DNA of 64,000 bases from contig ARYC01002125.1 of NCBI GenBank assembly GCA_000711775.1, forward strand, positions 1 to 64,000, written 5' to 3'. Below are positions 36,890 through 46,681 of this stretch, piece after piece; position 1 is the first letter of the stretch; every line of letters begins with the position of its first letter. The notes under the pieces were generated by a model. That model made no database searches, had not been told where the DNA came from, and worked only from the letters and a program-made list of their open reading frames with translations. Both the position numbers and the translations under genes were made by a program. Source of the DNA: Oxytricha trifallax (taxonomy: Eukaryota; Ciliophora; Spirotrichea; Sporadotrichida; Oxytrichidae).

Positions 36890-37660
36890 ATATAAAGCTT
36901 ATATATAAACAAAACATTTTGATTCTGTCGCAGCATTTAAGCATATTTCTTTATAAAATCTACTGTATCTATCTTTAGTTGTGAATCTAAAAGTAAAGTA
37001 AAAGTTTCTTGAAGTGCCTTTCAATTGGCCAAAATACGACTCAATTCCATTAAATTGATGGTAGTTAAAAATGTTAAATACAGGTGTTATGTTTAGCTTT
37101 TCATATTCCTTCCTAGAGTCTTTAGTTTTATGCATTGACAAGTTCCAACGAACAGAGTAATTTCTTAGTAAGCATAATTATCTCTCATTACTACAAGAAC
37201 ATTATGTATTGCTCAGTCATAATTGAGCGAGGGTGAAAAAGAAAGTCTCAAATACGATATCTTCAGTGATTCCACCAAGAATAGCATTTCTTTGAATCTT
37301 AATCTTTTAGTCATAAACTTCAATATTGCTGTACCATTACTGCAAGATTTTGATTTTAAAGATTGAACGAGAATACAGAGTCTTCATCGTTGACGAACTT
37401 AATACTATGCTCTAAAGGTCTCTGTATCTAATCGAATATATAATTTAAATTATCCTTATAAAATGATCCAGTAAAGTAAATCACTCTCTTAATGCGACTG
37501 ACTGTCTAGTAAGATATTCCATTCTTCTTGTAAATGTTGACAATACATTAAACATAATTATCAATTTTAAGAAATTGAAAAGAAACAGCACAACCCTATT
37601 GGAGAGAGAGAAATTAGCCCTATTCTTCAAAATATGATAAATGATAAAGAACTGAAATTA
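36890..37660 (-). pseudogene. TBE transposase of the old element, decayed and truncated
   Basis: Recognisable blocks: MHKTKDSRKEYEKLNITPVF and HQFNGIESYFGQLKG (Glu present) at 36950-37140, then degenerate sequence up to about 37650 where homology ends. Stops and indels throughout. Confidence 0.8.
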
Positions 37661-37855
37661 AAGTGAAAACTTATTAATTTAATTTGAAACTTAAGATTGT
37701 GATATTAAAGCTTCTCTTTATTAAAAAAATGTTAAATACAAAAAACATTTCTAATATTTTTATTTTTTTTAGGAGTGACGCCTAGCAAGAGTAGTGTAAG
37801 GATTGGTGAAAAAACTCAGTTCTTGTGCTTAACTACTTAGATTTAAATATTTATT

Positions 37856-38940
37856 TAAAACCCTAAAACCCTTAATGAGGTTTATAAGTGCAATTTGAAA
37901 CTATTAGTAAATGTATTTAATTTAATCACTCAAATTTAGTTAGGTTTTATTATAATAGAAACGGTCATTAATTTCATTGATTATGAGACTCTAGTTGTTT
38001 CTATAAACTGCTTTATTCTTTGATTAGCATCTTGCTCTCATCTTGTAAAGTAGTAATTTTTGTGGGTCATATCGCATTCAATTATTATAGCTGTTTAAGC
38101 CAACACATCTCTCTAATAGTCTCCATCTCTCCAGTCTTCTCTTTCAGGATAATATTCTGAAGTTCCCATTACAGTTCCAAGCCTTGATACTTCCACTCTT
38201 AATTCTCTGTTCAAGTCAATAATTGCTACTCTTACTGGTTAAAAATTTATAATAATATTTTCTGGCTTCAAATCTCTGTGAACAAACCCCTAACTTATGA
38301 AGCTACTTGATACCTTGTATTGTCTGTGATGCTAATAATCCAAGCTGCTTATCGTCTCTTTGTTCAGTTATAAAATAATCTGAGGATCATTTCAAATTGT
38401 GAAAGTCTGAAAGCAACATGATCTTTGGCAAGAAGAACAGCATCTAGCTTTATTAAGTAACTGCACTCTTTAAGATTTGCTTGAATGTGTACTTGATACT
38501 CATTTGTAAATTGCATATAATATTTATCATAACCTATGAGATAGTTGAAGGGATAGACCTAGTATGCATTTTAATGATAAATGAAAACTTTCTAATAAAA
38601 GGAGTCTTCGAAAAAAGAGGTAGCTGAAAATTGAAGTGTCTAATTTAGTTTAAGAAAGAACAAGAATTTTCTAATAATAATTTTTAATCATAATTTATGT
38701 TAATTCAGATGCAAGCAGTTTGCGTGATTTTCTCTAACATTCAGATTAACAAGCTTGTTCGAATTCTAACACTTTAGATATTTCAAATGCTTTTATTTTG
38801 CTTAGTAGTTTCAATTCTCTATCATGCTTTTTCATAACAATATTTTTTCTTGTGAGAATTTAAAATATGCTTCATTATATCTCTTGTATAAGCATATAGC
38901 TTATGGCATTCAATGCATACCTTAAATCAATATATTCGTG
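37856..38940. mobile_element. TBE left-end fragment with zinc-finger/kinase remnant
   Basis: Starts with degenerate telomere-like repeats (TAAAACCCTAAAACCC) and the subfamily A inner repeat TTAATGAGGTTTATAAGTGC. A decayed kinase gene follows on the minus strand up to the zinc-finger region (about 37960-38930). The element then stops. It faces the similar left end at 40325. Confidence 0.8.
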
Positions 38941-38943
38941 ATT

Positions 38944-39428
38944 TCATGTTTGTGAAGAAAAGGTGGATATTGCATTTTCTTCGCCGAAGAGTCGATCATC
39001 GAAAATGACAAAATGGCTTATTTCAAAAGCATGTATAAAAGAATTTGTGTTGCGGTATCGTGTGACACTCTTCTTCAGGAGTATATATTTAGAAAATTTG
39101 CTTAATTCAAAGTGAACTCATGAATTTCCTCGCCCAACTTTCGAGTCCTTGAAATCTCCATTTATGAGGACTTATGGTACTGTATCATTAAATGACAACA
39201 AAATCTTAAATCACTCATAAGTTTTTTATCTTTGAGAATTGGAGTGTGCATTTTTTTCTGCGTATTAAGGAGAGTTTAATTGACCAGAATCATCATATTA
39301 AAGTATGTTTGTGAATTATGAGAAGGATTTAGCATTTTCTTCGCCAAAGAGTCGATCTTCGAAAATGAAAAAATGGCCTATTTCAAAAGCACAAATATAA
39401 TGTTTTGCGTTGTGCTATGGTATTACAC
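38944..39428 (+). repeat. Direct repeat pair in a unique core
   Basis: Two copies of about 120 bp lie at roughly 38945-39067 and 39304-39428, offset 360 bp. Each holds the core GCATTTTCTTCGCC, then AAGAGTCGATC and TCGAAAATGA, then AAATGGC and TATTTCAAAAGCA. Identity is high in the core and falls outside it. No coding frame is convincing. The sequence is not part of the TBE as far as I can tell. Confidence 0.7.
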
Positions 39429-39889
39429 TGTTTTTTATGTGCCATTTTTATTTGATTGTTATCCTACTAAATTAGCTTATTCAGTTTCTTTTTTTCTTAT
39501 GATAAGATCTTTATGGTATTAGCAAATGATTTTTTATCTCTATTATAAGATAAGTTTATTGTGTTTACATATTCAATATTTATTTATGCCATTTATATAA
39601 AATAAATATAGTTGCTTTTTTCTTCTCCATTAAATGACATACAGAGAATTCATTTTAAATGATTATTGCAAATATTTAATTTGCTAATACTATAGCGGTT
39701 GGAGATGAAATCGAAAATTTACACAAAATTTTTTCCGCTGATGCCTGAATCAGAGGGTATCATTTTCGACTTTCCAACATATGAACAATTTAATTATCGA
39801 ATCAAACATATCTCTGAGAATGTATTTCTTTGTGATTATTAATGTTTATGGCATTCCATTGTATTTCCCAGAGTGAGAAGATTGTAGAG

Positions 39890-40325
39890 TCTGATACACA
39901 GCATTGAATTTATGGATGTTTGCAGCAATATTCAAAAGAGTTACATACCAAAAAAAACGATTATTGCAATAGTGAGAGAGGAACAAAGCCAAGAATCATG
40001 CAATTTTTAGATAAATAAAAAATTTATGGACACCCGAGAGAGGATAATGATTAAATAATTATCAAACCAAGCATTAATAACAAAGCTATAATTGAGGTAA
40101 TCAAACAGCAGCATAGAAATATAAAGCTCAGAAAACATCCACATAATACTAAGCTTTTGTTTGTGTGAAATATTTAAAATATCGCTTCGTATACTCTCTT
40201 TTACTACTATTATTTAAACCATAAACTCCTACATAATCCCTAATAAAACCTATAAAGCAAATGTTATGTCAACCGTTTATCAATCAAAAACTTAACCAAA
40301 AAGCTTAATGGGTTTTCTTGTTTTG
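39890..40325. mobile_element. TBE left-end fragment in opposite orientation
   Basis: Read on the minus strand from 40325, it starts with degenerate telomere-like repeats, then the subfamily B inner end, the sequence AAATATTTCACACAAAC near the kinase stop, and about 200 bp of decayed kinase C-terminus (plus strand, ...NNKAIIEVIKQQHRNIKLR). Nothing of the 22-kDa or transposase genes remains. Confidence 0.75.
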
Positions 40326-41056
40326 AGTGCTGCGATTTTTCATGTTATTATTAATCAAACTCTTTAATATAATATTAAAAAAATTAAAATCAACTTTATT
40401 TACTTAGCATTTTAATTATTTATTGCATAACCTCTATTTATTATATTTTTTAATATCCTATTATATTATCAATTTTGGAAAATATATTTAAATTGATAAT
40501 TATTTAAATCAATGAAAGTTTATATTAAAAAAATTAATGGGCTTAAGATTAGTAGAAAGTTAGTTAACTTAATAATTGTTTGCTTAATTTTACCTCATCC
40601 TTTGAATGAGTTACATTTAGTTATATTCAAAATCTCTAAATCCAATCAAACAATACATAAAATTAAAATTGATTAACTCCCTCGAATCTATCGATGAGAT
40701 TAAACAATATTGTAAAAGAAAGATTAGCAATTATTAACTACTTATTGAATTATCTCAAATTTATATGCCAATCAATTATTCAATTTACTTTTTTTAATCG
40801 ATTGTATTTCGTAATATTAATTAATATATTTCAATATATTAACTTTAAATGTTAGCGATTAATTCATAATATAAATATTTTATTTTAATTGAATATTATT
40901 TGACTCTATGTATAATTTTATATGCAAATATACTCATTTTTTATAATAAAAATTGGTTAAAGATTGTATGCAACAATTACTTATCATTTCATTTCTTCAT
41001 TTCATTTTCGTATTCATAAATGATTACATCTTTGAATTCCTCTTTTAATATTTATC
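40326..41056. other. AT-rich DNA without recognised features
   Basis: About 730 bp of very AT-rich DNA. I see no gene, repeat or structured element. Confidence 0.6.
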
Positions 41057-41410
41057 TCATTTTGCTGTCAATAATAAAAACTCTATCTCCATTTTCCTTA
41101 GCTTTTAGTCTTACTTCTTTGCTAATTTGCTTTTTTTAATTTAATTATATATAAACTATAATCGAGTTTTTTAGTAATTATTCTTCTTAAATTTTTTAAT
41201 TAATTTTGTAACAATTTGCTTCTTCTATTTTTCCCTTACTAATCTAAAAATGGTAAACTTGCTTAATCTCATTTCACTACCAAAATTTATAGTTTTACCC
41301 TGCTTTTTGACGTAATTTTAATTAGATATTAATTGCTAAGTAACAAAAGACTGTATTGCCTAGTAAATCGCAAAAATCTCCTTATTAAATCCTATTTTAC
41401 CTTTATGCAT
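41057..41410 (-). CDS. Unknown small basic protein (117 aa)
   Basis: A clean frame from ATG 41410 to TGA 41057-41059. It begins MHKGKIGFNKEIFAIYQAI and is rich in Lys/Gln with amphipathic, probably helical segments (MRLSKFTIFRLVREKQKKQI, IKKSKLAKKQDQKLRKMEI). No family recognised. Composition differs from the surrounding AT-rich spacer, which favours a real gene or exon. Confidence 0.4.
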
Positions 41411-41589
41411 TATTGAGCTGCTTATTCTCAGAATTCAAATAATTTTAGATAGAAAGTATTGAGAGATATTTAAGGAAAATCAATGAATAATTAAAAATCT
41501 CTTTTACCATCCCTCATTTTTTGCTAATTTATTTAGTTTATGTCAAATTTGAAAGAAATTAGGAGATTAATCAGTTCTTAAACATTTAA

Positions 41590-43110
41590 ATGAGTATTTT
41601 CAGATTTATTATCTTTATGATGACAAAAGCTATTTTTTTGGAATAAATAAGCCAATTATTCTAGAGCTTATTAATCAATATTTCTAAATAATTCTTCTAA
41701 ATCCAAATATTAATTAGGTCTTAATATGTATGTGACTCTTGTAAACTATGATTTTACTATTATTAATTTTTAGTACTTAGCTAGTTTATGTGATTTAATT
41801 TCGGAGAAATAGATTATTTTATAAGTCTATATTAATTCTCAGTTCTTATATGATTTGATAATTCAATATCTCGATTATTTTTAAGAAGTATTTGCTATCA
41901 AAGTATTTTAAGAGAGTTTTTATTTTTATTTTTCAATCATTTTATACTAGAATTAATTAAGCATATTCATGCTTATATTTTTCTGTGATTTCCCGCATTT
42001 TTGATTGACTTAATTGCTAATTTTTATTATCAAATGATTGATGCAAGGACAGCTTATTTTAGTAAGTGGATGCATTATTTAGCATACTGCTTATGTATTA
42101 TGAGAATTAATTAAGTCTCTTGATGTTGATTGGACTAAGTATCTTGTAAACTTAATAATTACAAAATAATTTTCTAAGTCTCATTTAAAAGTATAGTTCT
42201 CTTTTTAAGATTCTAAGTTTCCTTTTTATGTGCCAAAGATAAAGGTTTGCTATTTTAGGATGTGAATTTTGAAAAGAGCGGATTTTTATAAACGTTATCT
42301 CTACTACTTTCACTTCTCACAGATCCAATCGATGGATTTCTGCTTTGAATTCTGTTTTATTAGTCTGGCATCCCTATTATAAAATCCATACAGCTTTTAA
42401 CTTTTGAATCAATATTTCTTGTTGTTTAAGGAAGTTTAATCAGAGATTTTGATTCTTGTACAGTACTCTACTCTTTTCTTTGGTTTAAGCCAATTCTTCT
42501 CGATTGTTATTCTTTTGACCTTAAAATTTAAGTAAAAGCTAGGAATTTTGTTTTAAGTTGAAACTTCAACTTAGAAAGTATTTTTTTAAGTTTTTAGTTA
42601 ATGGAATTTGAAGGTGATTAGCTTTTGTCAATATCATTTTAATTTACCAATGAAATATTCTATGTAGAAAGCCTACTTTCCAAACCTAATAATTATCCTT
42701 GCCTTTTAATCTATTAAGGATCAAGAGTTTATCTAGAGTCTTTTGATAGTTATACAAGTTTACTTTAAAACTATAACTCGTAATTGTGTTAGCTCTTCTA
42801 CAATATATTCTGCTGATTATTATTCAAAGACTTCTCGCTTGAAACCTCATTAATAATAAATATATAAAGAGGGCTAGTATATTGTTTTGTTTTCTTGTAG
42901 AAAGATTGTTTCTCATCTTTGGCATGAATGCCTATGGTTCAATTTTAATCATACTTTAAACTGACTGTTGCTTTTATTCATTAGATATTGGTTTAAGAGT
43001 GCCAAGAAGTGATTAGATTTAAGTTTTCATACTTTTCTATTATGGGGCTTTAAATTATCTCTATTTTCAAATTTTTCTTGGCTAATTTAATTTTCAGTTG
43101 ACACTTTTTA
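41590..43110 (+). CDS. Unknown protein with helical repeats, several breaks
   Basis: Coding-like blocks follow one another on the plus strand: IYYLYDDKSYFFGINKPII and ELINQYFQIILLNPNINQ (41610), QYLASLCDLISEKQIILQVY and DLIIQYLDYFQEVFAIKVF (41775), LIDLIANFYYQMIDARTAYF, SLDVDWTKYLVNLIITKQF, then LIRDFDSCTVLYSFLWFK, MEFEGDQLLSISFQF and NNYPCLLIYQGSRVYLESF (42600), FSLETSLIINIQRGLVYCF and beyond. The first part resembles armadillo/HEAT-type helical repeats, but this is only an impression. In-frame TGAs occur near 42110, 42568 and 42927, and several frame changes are needed. It ends before the MITE at 43206. Confidence 0.4.
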
Positions 43111-43205
43111 ATTTTCTCTTTAAATTGACTGATTAGATTTTAAAATAATAATAACTGCAAAACTTTTAAATAAAAAGGTTTGATGTCTCAATTTTTTAAA
43201 AGGTA

Positions 43206-43623
43206 TTATAGGAATACATTTGAATATGGAAAATTAATTAAAAATAAATAAATAAATATTAAATCAAAATCGTGGCAGTTAAAGTTGGCCAATTTAAACG
43301 ATCTTGGGCTCATTCGCTAGAGAATTCAAAATTAGCTGGACTTTACTATTGGCGGTATTCTTTTATCGCATCCCTGGAGTGAGATAACTCGACTTTAATG
43401 TAGGGGTATAATTTAATGAATTTAAAGGCGTTTAATTAAAGTCGAGTTATCTCGCTCCAGGGATGCGATAAAAGAATACCGCCAATAGTAAAGTCCAGCT
43501 AATTTTGAATCTCTATCGAATTAACCCAAGATTGTTTAAATTGGCCAACTTTAACTGCCACGATTTTGATTTAATATTTATTTATTTTAAATTAATTTTC
43601 CAAATTCAAATGTATTCCTCCAA
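43206..43623. mobile_element. Palindromic MITE, family 1, copy 2 (418 bp)
   Basis: Long inverted repeat of about 190-bp arms, closely related to the copy at 22638 (shared blocks GTGGCAGTTAAAGTTGGCC and CGAGTTATCTCGCT). Flanked by TA at 43204-43205 and 43624-43625. Tips TTATAGGAATACATT and TATTCCTCCAA. No coding capacity. Confidence 0.9.
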
Positions 43624-44398
43624 TAATTGGATTAAATTTGAAGATAAATTTAAATTAAGGGGATATTAGAGGTGAATAATTAAGACTCTAATGGGCATTC
43701 ATCGTTTGAAGAGATGATATTCTGTATAGATATAGAATCACTTAAATAACTTATTAATTTTCTTTAAAAATTCACATCTAACATATAGCCTAAATAATTG
43801 CTAAGGAGTTTTGGGTTGTTTAAATTGAGTTTTTATGATTTTTCTTATCAGAGCTGATATCCATCATTTTAGATTAAATTTCACTCTGTTTCGATTAATT
43901 ACTAATCGAACTTAAACCCTAATCATTATGCTATTGATTGAATGTATGCTTCTAAAGAACTTATTGCTAAAAAGTAATTAAAAAATAATGAGAGACTTAC
44001 AAAATTTAGTAGAGCTTGAAATGAACCAAGTTATTTTGCACTTGCGATGTTATGTTTCTGCTAGAACGATTGATCTTTAGCGTTGCTAAGATTTGTTTGT
44101 ATGATTAAATCTGGTTCAGGCCGAATAGCTTTGTCTAATATTTCTAAATAAAATTATTAATAAGCAAATTATTTTACCATCCTATGATATAAACTTCTCA
44201 ATAGAGCATTTAAGTTTTTAAGATTTATATTTATATAATTTGATGAAAAGCTGAGAGTGATAAAAATTATGAATAAGTATAGAGTATTTAAATCTCTCCT
44301 ACCCAAAGAAATTAAATACAAGCATAAAAGCAGTACTTTTTTTAGAGAAAGATCTCATTATAAAAGGTTTACTTTCAAATGAAATTCTGAAGGGCCCT
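43624..44398. other. Spacer between MITE and Alba gene
   Basis: AT-rich DNA downstream of the minus-strand Alba gene. I see no convincing gene or repeat; part is likely its 3' flank. Confidence 0.5.
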
Positions 44399-45990
44399 TC
44401 ATTCGTTGAATCTTTCTCTATCACCTCCACGGAAGCCACCTCTGTCACCTCCTCTGAAGCCACCTCTGTCGCCACCACGGAAGCCACCTCTATCGCCACG
44501 GAAGCCACCTCTATCGCCACGGAAGCCGCCTCTTTCACCAGTGAAGTCTTCTCTATCACCTCCATTGAATACACTTCTGCCTCTTCCTCTGTATAGTCTA
44601 TCACCTTGAGCACCATCCTCTCTGTTGAAGCCACCTCTTCCTCTGAATGGTCTATCTCCACCAAAGTCACTTGTGCCTCTCTCTTAAAGGTCTATCACTA
44701 CCTTCAAGTTAAACTCTTTCTTTAAATGGTTTTGATTCTAATTTATCTTCTCTGAATTCTCTTGGTGGTCTATCACAAGTTCTATCTTGGTTGTACTATG
44801 TAACTTCATAGTTTTCATTGAATGGTCTTCTTTCTTCATAACTTCTGTCGTATTCATCGTTGAATCTACCGCCTTAATTGGGTCTTCCTCCTCTTTGGCC
44901 GTTATATACGGCCACCTCTAAAGTTATCGTCATGAACTCTCTCATTGCAGCCTCCTCTTTGAAGACCATCTCTACCTCTGTTTGGTCTGTCCCAAACTAT
45001 CTTGGGGGTTGACCACCGAATTAAATATCGTCTCTACCGCCTTTTCTTGGTCTAACTTCCATATCGTCTCTTGAACCACCTCTTCTTTGTTGAGGAGGTC
45101 TTCTATTGTCAATGCGATATTCACGATTGTCAAAATTTAATAAGCAAAATATTTTTTTAGATAGTCTCTTCTATCTCTATCTTGTCTATCAGCTCTTAAT
45201 TCACATCTTTCTCTAAAAGCTCCTCTGTTCTCGCCTCTTGGTTGATTCTCTCATCTTGGTTGAACTTATTGGTCCTCATAATCATTATATCTTGCTGGTC
45301 TTGGTCTTCTTCCACCTATTTCTGGACTGTCTCCTCCTCTTGGTACACCTTTTTAAATCGGATATTATCAAAATTAGCATTTAATGACCATATAATTAAA
45401 TTGATGATATTTCTTTTGATAAACCTTGCTTGTTTTGGGGTCTATCACCAACTTTGCGGTCCTCTCTTGGTCTGAATGTTAATTCTTCTTTGGAGTTGGA
45501 GCTTAGTAGCCGATGTGATCAGCATCAATTGGAGTCTTAGACAAAATGCAGTTTTTTTATATGAATATTATAAATTAAATTGAATAAAGTTCAAGCATGT
45601 GACTCTTCTTCTTTGCTCAATCTTTTCAAGACCTTCGACGATTGGTTCAAATTCATCAACTTTCTCAGTGCTAGATATTAAATGGAAAATCTAATGAATA
45701 GCTCTATATTATTCAAGAACCTCTATTATACTAATTAATATTATATTTAATGCTTGTGATGTTGTTGATTTGATGGAGATCACCAACTCTTCTCTTAACC
45801 AATTCAATCAATATTAACGCCTTTACGATGGCATTTTCAGTTCCACGGATCTCAATTGACTCCATTTCTCTCTTGTTGAAGGCGCTCAAAGCGTAATCGA
45901 GGTACTTCTTGATTTGACCCTTGGCTGTAACTCTGATTTCGTTATCATTTGTCTTTCAGTCTCCTTTTGGACTTTCTTGTAACCTTGCAT
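44399..45990 (-). CDS. Alba-domain protein with C-terminal RGG repeats
   Basis: Alba proteins bind RNA or DNA; RGG tails add RNA binding. The N-terminal part (45780-45990) reads NEIRVTAKGQIKKYLDYAL, IEIRGTENAIVKALILIEL and VKRRVGDLHQ, the Alba fold with the Lys-rich loop. After the first IES comes STEKVDEFEPIVEGLEKIEQ, and after the second the closing LSKTPIDADHIGY. The C-terminal half is Gly/Arg/Asp-rich and ends in six or more GGDRGGFR / GDRGGFR repeats (44400-44560), stopping at TGA 44399-44401. Start MQGYKKVQKETERQ at 45990; one base seems missing just after it. Four IESs with pointers were identified. In-frame TGA occurs in a QPR-TGA-EN unit (its sister repeat has QPRGEN) and frame slips near 44900-45010. 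Confidence 0.8.
45131..45165. other. IES in Alba gene, pointer GTC (35 bp)
   Basis: GTC occurs at 45128-45130 and 45163-45165. Removing the AT-rich stretch with one copy joins RDRRD to NREYRID on the minus strand in frame. Confidence 0.75.
45352..45428. other. IES in Alba gene, pointer ACCTT (77 bp)
   Basis: ACCTT occurs at 45347-45351 and 45424-45428. Excision with one copy retained joins RPQNKQG to VPRGGD in frame on the minus strand. Confidence 0.75.
45554..45591. other. IES in Alba gene, pointer AGTT (38 bp)
   Basis: AGTT occurs at 45550-45553 and 45588-45591. Excision joins RRRVTCLN to CILSKTPID, completing the last Alba strand. Confidence 0.8.
45673..45754. other. IES in Alba gene, pointer TGCT (82 bp)
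   Basis: TGCT occurs at 45669-45672 and 45751-45754. Excision joins LHQINNITS to TEKVDEFEP in frame on the minus strand. Confidence 0.85.
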
Positions 45991-46681
45991 CTCTTTCGGG
46001 ATTGTTTTTGGTTGTGTTTTTTTAAAAAATATATATGGTGTGAGATAAAAAGTTCTACTTAAATTCTTTTATTTATTAAGTAAATAAGAGTAAATTCTTT
46101 ATTGATACTAAAAATTTTATTATAATTAAAGCAAATTTTGATAAATTAAATGAGTTATTTTATCCTCACTCCACCAATATTGTATTTAATATATATCTTT
46201 TAAAATTTCAAATCTCTTTAAAATTCTAGACTCCCTGACTAAAATTCATAAATCTATAATTATCATTCTCACTTTACTCCAACTTCATAGATATTCCTAA
46301 TTCACTCCCTTATTATTCAAGCTAGAATATTTTAAATCATGAAATTATCAATGAATTAATTACTATTAATAAAATGAGCTAAACATAATTGAACCCTGAA
46401 TTTGCAGTTTCAGAAAATTAAGAATAAAATACTATCTGATCTTCGAAAATTCTATTAAAAGTAAAAAACACAAAATTAGTAGTAATAACAGTAGAAACCT
46501 GCTTTTCGAATAAAGGATGAATCGCCACTTAAAATACCAACTCAGCATAATTCACATTAGCCTTAATTGAATAATATCTACTTTTAAATAAAGTATGTAA
46601 AACTTTTACCTATCAACTTAGAAAGCTTAATTAATTTTTTATATAATAATTAAATTTAAATTTATTATCTAGTCATCCTCA
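45991..46681. other. Spacer between divergent Alba and N-rich genes
   Basis: About 690 bp of AT-rich DNA between two divergent genes, so it should hold both promoters. No specific motif was recognised. Confidence 0.5.

Larger units (their letters stand above)
25957..37650. mobile_element. Old TBE transposon carrying two nested TBEs; right end lost
   Basis: The left tip at 25957 is degenerate (CAAAACCACTTAAGTAATTTG; preceded by AAT) but keeps subfamily B features further in (AGGGTTTATGCAGGGG, TTTAAATATTAG). It carries a decayed zinc-finger/kinase gene (minus), the 22-kDa gene split by two younger TBEs, and a decayed transposase (minus). Its own sequence lies at 25957-28060, 32075-32288 and 36338-37650. 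Homology stops inside the transposase near 37650 and no right tip was found. Confidence 0.85.

Noticed and set aside
42267..42963. Long open plus-strand frame rich in Phe and Leu
   Set aside because: Another frame over the same stretch (MEFEGDQLLSISFQF, NNYPCLLIYQGSRVYLESF) has far more protein-like composition; long chance frames are common when only TGA stops.
44299..44670. Open frame with Val/Glu/Ala repeats on the minus strand and a Pro/Leu repeat frame on the plus strand (44406-44609)
   Set aside because: Both are other-frame shadows of the RGG repeat region of the Alba gene.
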